A stretch of 6,146 bases of DNA from Clostridia bacterium. Its GTDB lineage: Bacteria > Bacillota > Clostridia > Oscillospirales > Acutalibacteraceae. The DNA lies in NCBI GenBank assembly GCA_017454565.1, contig JAFTCS010000258.1, forward strand, positions 1-6,146. The letters are read 5' to 3'. How positions within the stretch are numbered: the first letter of the stretch is position 1; each line of letters starts with the position of its first letter. Below the pieces are notes generated by a model, which saw only the letters and a program-made list of their open reading frames with translations, ran no database searches and was not told where the DNA came from. Positions 1-5,894 of the stretch are shown here, in pieces. Made by a program: the position numbers and the translations under genes.

Positions 1-3000
1 CGGTGGTGATGATGAAGGAGGCTTCGGAGTCGGGTTTGATATGGTTTATCCTGTCAGCCGGATACTGCGGATGGCAGGGAATGAAGGCGGCTCCCGCCGT
101 GTTCACACCGAACATGCAGGCAAAGGAGCAGCTCTCGCTGGGCAGGAGCAGGGCTACGCTGTCGCCGGTCTTTATGCCCCTGTCTATCAGGTTATGGGCG
201 ACGATATTTGCCCTCTTGTTCAGTTCATCGTATGTAAGGGTCGCATCCTTTGCAATAAGGGCGGTCTTGTCGGCATTTTCCGAAACGCTCTTTTCAAAGA
301 GTTTGTGAAGCAGGGTTACCGGAATTTCTTCCTTGGCTTCAACGGCGAACTTGTCAAGCTGTTCCTTCTGCTTTTCGGGCAGGACAAGGGCGTCTCTTAC
401 GGTATTGGCCGTTCCCATCAGGTCAATGGCAGATCTGAGCTGCTCGATGAAGTTCTCTATCAGGGTATCCTCAAAAAGCTCCGATGAATACTGCACCATA
501 AAGTGCAGACCCTTTGCACCCTTGCGGATGACAATGCCGATGTCACGGCTCATCCTCTGGAGAGGCGAATACATCTCAACGCTGAGACCGTCCTTGTTGT
601 AGGCGGGCGGGTTCCACATGAAGTTGACGCTCACGTCAAACATGGGGTTTCTGGACTCGTCACGCTGCTTTACAAATTCCGCGACAACATCCTCAAAGGG
701 CAGATATGCGCCGTAGGTAACGCTGCGCACGGCTTCGCTGACACTCTGCAAATAATCCTGTATTTCCGCGTTTCTCTTGGGGCGCACACGGACGGGAGCG
801 GTGTTGACGAACATACCGATGACGTTATCGGCACCGTTGGGGCGCATATTTGTGGGGATACCCAAAACAACATCCTCGGAAGCTGTGTATTTTCCCAAAG
901 TCATGGACACCGCAGAGAAGATAAGCTCAAACTCCGTCACGCTGAATTTGCGGGCGGTGTTGTCGATGGCTTTCAGCTTTTCGTTGTCTATGTCAAAATC
1001 TATCTCACGGTCGGAAAGCGGATGCACCTTCGGGCGCTTGCCCTTTGTGGGCATTTCGTTGACTGGTACTCCGTCCGAGAAAATCTCTCTGTAATATTTC
1101 AGACCGCTCTCATATTTTGCTTCAAGGCTGTCGCTGTAAAGGTCGGACAGGTCTATTTCGGAAGCTATAATTTCATTGCCGTTCAGCCCGTCGATAAGCT
1201 CGCTTACAAAGGTCTTTGCGGAGCCGCCGTCAAAGGCGATGTGGTGTATTGCCAGGTGGAGTATCACACTGCCGTCTGCAACGGAATAGAGTGTGGGTCT
1301 GACGGGTATTCCGGTATTCAGGTCAAAGGGCTCGGCGTAGCTGTCGATAATACCGATGACCTCTTCACGGGTTGCGGCGGTCTTTTCGACTATCTCGGGC
1401 AGCTTGTCGGACAGGATGCGCACCGGCAAGCCGTTTTCCTCGCCGTAGTATGAATAGAACGCCTCGTGAGCCTTGAACACGGCTGTAAGAGCTTCTTTTA
1501 TCCTTTCAACAGACGAGCCTTTGATAATGGCGGCGATATTCAGGTTATATACAACGGACTTTTCGTTCAGCTTCTGTTCAAGATACATTCCTCTTTCCGA
1601 GGGGGTTAGCGGATATATCCTTGCTTTCTTTTCCTTTTTGACAATGCTCTTTGCGGATGCCTTCTGAATAAGCAGGCGCTCGATCATCCGGGGCGTCTTT
1701 CCGGCAAAGATATCTGCGGTGGAAATTTTATACACGCCGCACTTTGCCGCAGTCATGGCGCACTTGATGGAGTCGCCGCCCAGTGCAAAGAAATCATCGT
1801 CTATACCCACGTTCTCCACACCCAGCACATCCTCAAATGCAGAGCACAGCACCTTCTGCATATCGGTTTCGGGGGCGATATAATCGGTCTTGAAGCTGCC
1901 TGCTTCGGGAGCGATAAGGGCGCTTCTGTCCAGCTTTCCGTTTGCGTTGACGGGAAGCTTGTCAAGACGTACAAAGAAGGCGGGTATCATATAGGGCGGG
2001 AGCTTCTTTGAAATAGCTTCTTTTATGTCGTCAGCGTTTACGGGTGCACTTTCAACATAATAAGCAACAAGATAGACCTGACCGTACTGATTCTTGAAGT
2101 CCTTGAGAGCTGCGTCATGTATGCCTTCGGTGTTCTTGATTATCGCTTCAATTTCTCCCGGCTCCACACGCTGACCGTTGATCTTGACCATCCAGTCCTT
2201 ACGGTTAAGATAGATAATGTTTCCGTCCTCGCCCTTTTTGACGATATCGCCTGTTCTGAGGAGCTTTTTGTAGCCGTCCTCATCTGCAAAGGGATTGTCG
2301 ATGAAGGTCTTTGCGCTCTGCTCAGGAAGGTTGAGGTAACACTCTGCAAATGTTCCGGCAAGGCACAGCTCGCCTTCTTTTGCTTCGTTTCCGTTTTCGT
2401 CAAGAATATGTGTGCGGATATCGCCTATGGGCTTGCCGATGGGTGTGTTGTCATATTTCTTGTCAAGCTTGAACATCATAACGGCGCCGGCGGATTCGGT
2501 CTGACCGTAGCTGACGATTATCTCAAAGTCGTCGCTGTAGGTATTGCTGACGCGCTCGCTGCCAGTAAAGACCACCTTGAGGGAATCTCCCTTGGGCTTG
2601 AAGACCTTGAGCATTTTCGGGCTGATAAAGGTGCGGTTGATCTTGTTTTCATAGATATAATCCGCAAGCAGAACAGGGTCGCGCATTGCCTGATAGGGCA
2701 TAAGATATGCGGTAAGGCAGGAACAGAGCGGTGCAAACACGCCCTGCACGGACGCAACAAAGGTAAAGGGCGCACCGAGTGCCGCACGAAAGCCCTTTGG
2801 CGGCTTGGCGTAATCGGAATACCTTGCGATGGAATCCTCAATGGAAGCGTGGGAATGCAGAACGCCCTTGGGCTTTCCGGTGGAACCTGAGGTATAGATG
2901 AGCAGTGAAGGGTCCTCCGGACGGGGCGTTACGATATCGTAAAACGGCTCTTCCTTTTCGATGTCACGCAGGAATTTTTCATTGATAACGGCTTTTGCGT

Positions 3001-3301
3001 CACAGTCATTGCGGATAAATTCAAGACGCTCCGCCGGATATGCCGGAGACAGGGGCGCAAATGCCGCACCGACCTTCCATACTGCATACATAGAAGCTAT
3101 ATACTCCTTGTTGCGGGGCAGCTCGATGGTGACAAAATCACCTCTTGTTACACCCTGCTTTGTGAGTCTTGCGGCGACCCTTGCGGCATACAGGTCGAAC
3201 TCACGGTAAGTAAAGCTGTTGTTATCGCCCTGATCGACGATAACGACATGATCGGGATAGTCAGCTATATTTTTCTGAATTCTTTCAATAACACTGCTCA
3301 T
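1..3301 (-). CDS. Nonribosomal peptide synthetase, initiating subunit A-PCP-C-A (3' end outside window)
   Basis: An uninterrupted 1100-codon frame begins at an ATG (3299-3301) with a good ribosome binding site and runs off the left edge. Domains by residue follow. A1 spans about 5-465, with A1 motif FTYREFD (30-36), A3 YTSGSTGKPKG (136-146), A5 YGQTE (265-269), A7 RTGD (349-352), an A8 motif at 366-385 and A10 NGKLDR (454-459, Lys456). PCP1 spans about 475-548, with FFALGGDS carrying the phosphopantetheine serine Ser511. The C domain spans about 560-975, with HHIAFDG (686-692, catalytic His687), IGMFVNT (828-834), YLPFEDVV (866-873) and SRNPMF (883-888). A2 begins near 996, with LTYDEL at 1022-1027. 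In this family A domains adenylate an acid and load it on the PCP, and C domains form the peptide bond; the enzyme is cytoplasmic. With no leading C domain, module 1 should start the chain. The A1 pocket lacks the usual Asp235. The family call is secure; the product is unknown. Confidence 0.96.
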   Translation of the reverse strand, partial: MSSVIERIQKNIADYPDHVVIVDQGDNNSFTYREFDLYAARVAARLTKQGVTRGDFVTIELPRNKEYIASMYAVWKVGAAFAPLSPAYPAERLEFIRNDCDAKAVINEKFLRDIEKEEPFYDIVTPRPEDPSLLIYTSGSTGKPKGVLHSHASIEDSIARYSDYAKPPKGFRAALGAPFTFVASVQGVFAPLCSCLTAYLMPYQAMRDPVLLADYIYENKINRTFISPKMLKVFKPKGDSLKVVFTGSERVSNTYSDDFEIIVSYGQTESAGAVMMFKLDKKYDNTPIGKPIGDIRTHILDENGNEAKEGELCLAGTFAECYLNLPEQSAKTFIDNPFADEDGYKKLLRTGDIVKKGEDGNIIYLNRKDWMVKINGQRVEPGEIEAIIKNTEGIHDAALKDFKNQYGQVYLVAYYVESAPVNADDIKEAISKKLPPYMIPAFFVRLDKLPVNANGKLDRSALIAPEAGSFKTDYIAPETDMQKVLCSAFEDVLGVENVGIDDDFFALGGDSIKCAMTAAKCGVYKISTADIFAGKTPRMIERLLIQKASAKSIVKKEKKARIYPLTPSERGMYLEQKLNEKSVVYNLNIAAIIKGSSVERIKEALTAVFKAHEAFYSYYGEENGLPVRILSDKLPEIVEKTAATREEVIGIIDSYAEPFDLNTGIPVRPTLYSVADGSVILHLAIHHIAFDGGSAKTFVSELIDGLNGNEIIASEIDLSDLYSDSLEAKYESGLKYYREIFSDGVPVNEMPTKGKRPKVHPLSDREIDFDIDNEKLKAIDNTARKFSVTEFELIFSAVSMTLGKYTASEDVVLGIPTNMRPNGADNVIGMFVNTAPVRVRPKRNAEIQDYLQSVSEAVRSVTYGAYLPFEDVVAEFVKQRDESRNPMFDVSVNFMWNPPAYNKDGLSVEMYSPLQRMSRDIGIVIRKGAKGLHFMVQYSSELFEDTLIENFIEQLRSAIDLMGTANTVRDALVLPEKQKEQLDKFAVEAKEEIPVTLLHKLFEKSVSENADKTALIAKDATLTYDELNKRANIVAHNLIDRGIKTGDSVALLLPSESCSFACMFGVNTAGAAFIPCHPQYPADRINHIKPDSEASFIITT

Positions 3302-3308
3302 AAGAAAA

Positions 3309-3314
3309 CTCCTT
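3309..3314 (-). promoter_or_regulatory. Ribosome binding site of the NRPS gene
   Basis: On the minus strand AAGGAG lies 7 nt before the ATG at 3299-3301. This fixes the start. It also places the first recognisable A-domain residues within about ten codons of the N terminus, so no leading condensation domain is hidden upstream. Confidence 0.88.
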
Positions 3315-3339
3315 TTTCAGTCAGCTTGGATTGATGATG

Positions 3340-3363
3340 TAGTACCAACCCATTGTTGTACTA
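3340..3363. promoter_or_regulatory. Palindrome overlapping the NRPS transcription start (candidate operator)
   Basis: Outer arms TAGTAC and GTACTA pair perfectly over 6 bp. Inside them AAC and GTT also pair, with one extra base on one side. The repeat touches the last base of the -10 box and spans the predicted start site. Because the upstream arm lies at or before the predicted start, it would not be fully transcribed. A protein-binding operator is therefore more likely than an RNA hairpin. No specific regulator can be named. Confidence 0.5.
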
Positions 3364-3391
3364 TTATACCATAAGGTTAAAACATATTCAA
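3363..3391 (-). promoter_or_regulatory. Sigma-A type promoter of the NRPS gene
   Basis: On the minus strand a -35 box TTGAAT (3386-3391) is followed by a 17-bp spacer and a perfect -10 box TATAAT (3363-3368). A TG one base before the -10 makes it an extended -10 promoter. Transcription would begin near 3356-3357, giving a leader of about 55 nt. It faces the NRPS, with no other gene in between. Confidence 0.85.
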
Positions 3392-3394
3392 TAA

Positions 3395-3553
3395 CATCAG
3401 TGTATATTGTGCATATACAAGCTGATAGATTTCAATTCATCGAAAAATGTGAATTGTACTGCATTTGAAGCCGATCATGATTATACAGACTATCAGTGGC
3501 GACTGGCTCGTTCTGCTGACGGAGGCTGGAATATTGTTACGTTCGGATATTGA
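3395..3553 (+). pseudogene. Remnant of the 3' end of a plus-strand gene, product unrecognised
   Basis: After an in-frame TAA at 3392-3394, the plus strand reads open to a TGA at 3551-3553. The last 20 or so codons give a protein-like string, TDYQWRLARSADGGWNIVTF followed by GY and the stop. Alternating aromatic and hydrophobic residues with a Gly-Gly-Trp turn resemble the last two beta strands of a small alpha+beta (NTF2-like) domain. That family suggestion is weak. There is no ribosome binding site or convincing start codon, and the 5' part overlaps the NRPS promoter elements. I infer a decayed gene end whose 5' part was lost. Chance coding potential cannot be excluded. Confidence 0.4.
3401..3419. 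promoter_or_regulatory. Palindrome just upstream of the NRPS -35 box (candidate regulator site)
   Basis: Perfect 7-bp arms TGTATAT and ATATACA are separated by 5 bp (TGTGC). The site lies 9 bp upstream of the -35 box, a usual position for an activator or a second repressor site. The arms are AT-rich, so chance is possible. It also lies inside the stretch that contains the plus-strand gene remnant. Confidence 0.45.
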
Positions 3554-3662
3554 ATCTGCGTGACATCCCATACACAATAACGATCAAGGAACCGGACATC
3601 GATAAGCAGTTGGTCAGGAAACAATCAATCAAATCAAAGTTCCCTTGCATAAGAAAATGAAT

Positions 3663-3696
3663 AACCGGACAGTCCTCATCTAAGGACTGCCCGGTT
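3663..3696 (-). terminator. Hairpin terminator downstream of the LRR gene, possibly bidirectional
   Basis: AACCGG (3663-3668) pairs with CCGGTT (3691-3696), and CAGTCCT (3670-3676) with AGGACTG (3683-3689). There is one A/C mismatch and a 6-nt loop. On the minus strand it is followed by a T-rich tail (ATTCATTTTCTT), and it lies 49 bp past the LRR stop codon. On the plus strand the tail (TTTGATATTTG) is less T-rich, but the hairpin could also have served the decayed plus-strand gene. Confidence 0.75.
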
Positions 3697-3733
3697 TGAT
3701 ATTTGTGTCATTATCACTTATCTGTTTTCCGGC

Positions 3734-3745
3734 TTGCTGAATAAA
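3734..3745 (+). repeat. Left 12-bp inverted repeat flanking the LRR gene
   Basis: TTGCTGAATAAA directly abuts the LRR stop codon. The same 12 bases occur in opposite orientation at 5673-5684, beyond the LRR promoter, so the pair encloses the gene with its promoter. A match of this length is near chance expectation for a window of this size. Confidence 0.4.
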
Positions 3746-5569
3746 TTACTTCTTGCTGCCTTTTTCTGATCTTTTTCTAAGTATTATCCCAAACATAACC
3801 GCTATAATTGCCACTACAATTACGGCACATACAGCAATGACAATTATTACAGTAGGTGTGCCTGAAGAGCTGTCACCAACATCAGAGCCTTTGTCCGGAG
3901 AGATCTGTGATTCCCTGCTCGTATACGAAGAAACGGATTCCTCGGTACCGGTATATTTCATAAGGGGAGTGAGCTGTTTCATTACCTCGTCGTCCATTGT
4001 GACGGACTTGAAACTTTTCTCTGTACCGGCGTATTTTACTTCCTTGAGAGAGGTACAACCGGAAAACGCTCTTTCACCTATGTTGTTAAGACTTGCTGGC
4101 AGAGTGACACTGGAAAGCTTTGTACAATCCTCAAAAACGGACTCGCTTATATCCTCAAGGCTATCACCGAGATCGGCAGAGGCGAGCATTTCGCATCCGG
4201 AAAAAGCACTGGCTGCAATGATCTTTATATTTCTGCTGAAAATGACATGGTCAAGTTTCTTGCAGCGTTCAAACGCACTCATACCTATAACTGTTAAACT
4301 ATCGGGAAGCTCAATAGATTCAAGACTTGTACAGCCGCAAAAGGCATTGTCGCTTATATCTTCAAGGCCTTCATTGAGAGTCACTGACACAAGACCCGAA
4401 CAATCACAAAACGCTCCGTCCCCAAAGCTTTTAATGCTGCCCGGCACCGTAACCGAAGTCAGCCCCGTACATCCGTAAAAAGCAGCCTGTCCCAGTTTTG
4501 TCACGGTTTCGGGTATTGTGACAGACTTAATACCTGTGCATCCCCGGAATGCACACAACCCTATAGTGTCAACAGATTCAGGGAGATCTGCGGAGGTCAG
4601 AGACGTACAGTCCATAAAAGCACTTTCACCTATGGTTTTTATGCCTTTTGCAAATTCTACTGTGGAAAGCGCAGAACAGCCTGAAAACACAAGATCCCCC
4701 ATAGTTATTATACCACCGCCAAGCTTTACGGACTCGAGACTTTTACAATCAACGAATGCACAATCATGCAGCTCTTTTACACTGTCGGGGATAGTTACAG
4801 TCCTGAGACCTGAGCCGCGGAATGAATCCACTCCGATAAGAATAACGCCTTCCGGTATTTCAACGGACGTCAACCCGGCACATGAGTAAAATGCCTGATC
4901 CCCGATTGTATTCAGATTCTTTGAAAGTATGACCTCAGAGAGAGCTGTGCATTCGTAAAATGCTCTGGCACCGATTTCAGTTACACTGTCCGGGAATGTA
5001 ATGGAGGTAAGGCTTGTGCAGCCGCGAAAGTCATCTTCACCGATAATCTCCACTCCGTTTCCGAAGGTCACGGATTTCAGACCAGTGCAATCCATGAACA
5101 TTGCATTGCATAAGCTCGTCATGCTGCCCGGGATGGTCACGGACTCAAGACTTGTGCAGCCCATGAATGTATTTCCTTCAGACCATTTAACGCTGTCCGG
5201 TATATTGACGGTTTTGAGGTTCACGCAGTTATAGAAAGCCTCGTAACCAATGACCTCAACGCTGTCCGGTATAGTAACGGATGTGAGATTCTCGTTCTTT
5301 GAAAAGGACTGAACACCGATCATTGTTACTTTTTTACCGCCGAGGGTATCCGGCACCGTAACCTCTGAATCACTGCCAGTATACTTGACAACGGTAACTC
5401 CGTCGTATTCGTTGTCTTCGTATTCAAAGTTTCCGTCCTCGGTTTTTTCTGCTGCGCTCACCGACAGACTCATTCCGGAAAAGGGCATCATATATGAAGC
5501 GCCCGAGCCCACAAGAAGCATTGCCGACAGTGAAACAGCACACAGCTTTTTTATTAATGAACCTTTCAT
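3746..5569 (-). CDS. Secreted BspA-like leucine-rich repeat protein with C-terminal membrane anchor
   Basis: This complete 607-residue protein starts with a long signal peptide: Lys2, Lys7 and Lys8, then a hydrophobic core at about 9-25, with likely cleavage after Ala39 or Ala40 (VSA-A-E). An acidic segment (41-76) leads into about 19 tandem repeats (about 79-512) of roughly 23 residues, with the pattern V-x-x-I-G-x-x-A-F-x-x-C-x-x-L-x-S-V-x-I-P-x-S. This is the LRR_5/BspA-like type found in surface proteins of gut and oral bacteria. Repeat 8 (about 242-263) is one residue short and lacks the conserved Cys. A Ser-rich linker (about 543-571) precedes a transmembrane helix (about 574-597) and a basic tail, RKRSEKGSKK. 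There is no LPXTG motif, so a membrane anchor with the repeats outside is expected. Such repeats bind proteins or host surfaces in known relatives; the ligand here is unknown. It has its own promoter and terminator. Confidence 0.95.
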   Translation of the reverse strand: MKGSLIKKLCAVSLSAMLLVGSGASYMMPFSGMSLSVSAAEKTEDGNFEYEDNEYDGVTVVKYTGSDSEVTVPDTLGGKKVTMIGVQSFSKNENLTSVTIPDSVEVIGYEAFYNCVNLKTVNIPDSVKWSEGNTFMGCTSLESVTIPGSMTSLCNAMFMDCTGLKSVTFGNGVEIIGEDDFRGCTSLTSITFPDSVTEIGARAFYECTALSEVILSKNLNTIGDQAFYSCAGLTSVEIPEGVILIGVDSFRGSGLRTVTIPDSVKELHDCAFVDCKSLESVKLGGGIITMGDLVFSGCSALSTVEFAKGIKTIGESAFMDCTSLTSADLPESVDTIGLCAFRGCTGIKSVTIPETVTKLGQAAFYGCTGLTSVTVPGSIKSFGDGAFCDCSGLVSVTLNEGLEDISDNAFCGCTSLESIELPDSLTVIGMSAFERCKKLDHVIFSRNIKIIAASAFSGCEMLASADLGDSLEDISESVFEDCTKLSSVTLPASLNNIGERAFSGCTSLKEVKYAGTEKSFKSVTMDDEVMKQLTPLMKYTGTEESVSSYTSRESQISPDKGSDVGDSSSGTPTVIIVIAVCAVIVVAIIAVMFGIILRKRSEKGSKK

Positions 5570-5576
5570 TTTTGTT

Positions 5577-5581
5577 CCTCC
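5577..5581 (-). promoter_or_regulatory. Ribosome binding site of the LRR gene
   Basis: GGAGG on the minus strand lies 7 nt before the ATG at 5567-5569. It supports that start, which also gives a proper signal peptide. Confidence 0.88.
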
Positions 5582-5613
5582 GTTGAAATAAATGCTGATA
5601 AAAGCTATATCAT

Positions 5614-5642
5614 ATTATATGAATATGTGAATATTGTGTCAA
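5614..5642 (-). promoter_or_regulatory. Perfect-consensus sigma-A promoter of the LRR gene
   Basis: On the minus strand TTGACA (5637-5642), a 17-bp spacer and TATAAT (5614-5619) match the consensus exactly. Transcription would begin near 5607, with a leader of about 38 nt. An AT-rich inverted repeat, CATATT-N5-AATATG (5611-5627), overlaps the -10 box. Confidence 0.88.
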
Positions 5643-5789
5643 TTATCAATGTATATAATAATAGGTATCGGCTTTATTCAGCAAATAGTCAATCTGTTCA
5701 ATAAAATTTTACGCCTTTACTCTTTCAAAAAACGAAGCCAAAGTTTTTACGCTGTTTTCAGTACTTTATGACCGACAGTTTTTCTTTTT
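5643..5789. other. Intergenic DNA upstream of the LRR promoter, no gene seen
   Basis: This AT-rich stretch lies between the terminator of the right-edge gene and the LRR promoter. No coding frame with a ribosome binding site and no RNA gene is visible. It contains the right inverted-repeat copy at 5673-5684 and a TGTATAT half-site at 5650-5656. Confidence 0.6.
5673..5684 (-). repeat. Right 12-bp inverted repeat flanking the LRR gene
   Basis: On the plus strand this reads TTTATTCAGCAA, the exact reverse complement of the copy at 3734-3745. It lies 31 bp beyond the -35 box of the LRR promoter. Confidence 0.4.
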
Positions 5790-5830
5790 AAAAACACGGC
5801 AAAGGATATACAAAGTTCCTTTGCCGTGTT
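5790..5830 (-). terminator. Strong intrinsic terminator of the right-edge gene
   Basis: A perfect 14-bp stem, AACACGGCAAAGGA (5793-5806) with TCCTTTGCCGTGTT (5817-5830), encloses a 10-nt loop. On the minus strand it runs directly into TTTTT (5790-5794). It lies 64 bp past the stop codon of the gene at 5895-6146. The plus-strand side (CGGAATG) has no T tract, so it acts on the minus strand. Confidence 0.88.
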
Positions 5831-5894
5831 CGGAATGACTAAAACAGAAAATCAGTGCTGCTAACTATTGTGTTGTACATAACCACAGTTACGT

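Larger units (their letters stand above)
3302..3745. other. Intergenic stretch between the NRPS and LRR genes
   Basis: This 444-bp gap has no intact gene. From left to right it holds the NRPS ribosome binding site and promoter with two palindromes (3309-3419), the plus-strand gene remnant (to 3553), a roughly 100-bp segment with no firm feature (3554-3660), the hairpin terminator (3663-3696) and a short tail up to the LRR stop codon. In the 3554-3660 segment, a start-less plus frame ends at TGA 3658-3660 and includes DIPYTITIKEPDIDKQL, which may be more gene debris. Confidence 0.7.

Noticed and set aside
503..1453. A 316-codon plus-strand open frame opposite the NRPS
   Set aside because: It is antisense to well-conserved NRPS motifs of the C domain. 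It has no ribosome binding site and its translation has no recognisable domain. It is a by-product of stop-poor codon use in the real gene.
2117..2890. A 257-codon plus-strand open frame opposite the A1 domain
   Set aside because: It lies antisense to the A3-A10 region of the NRPS, whose motifs are unambiguous on the minus strand. It has no start signal.
3545..3652. A 35-codon minus-strand frame beginning ATGCAAGGG
   Set aside because: It has no ribosome binding site or recognisable product, and it lies downstream of the LRR terminator in debris-like DNA.
3601..3660. AATCAATCAAATC run as a possible iteron or CRISPR-like repeat
   Set aside because: It is a single short low-complexity run with no spacing pattern or further copies.
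3753..5234. Several plus-strand open frames with repeated pattern opposite the LRR gene
   Set aside because: Their apparent repeats (such as VQPQKALS-like strings) are only the reverse complement of the 23-residue LRR units.
5708..5760. Imperfect direct repeat TTTTACGC near 5708 and 5747
   Set aside because: Only about 8 bases match within T-rich DNA. This is not above background and there is no associated structure.
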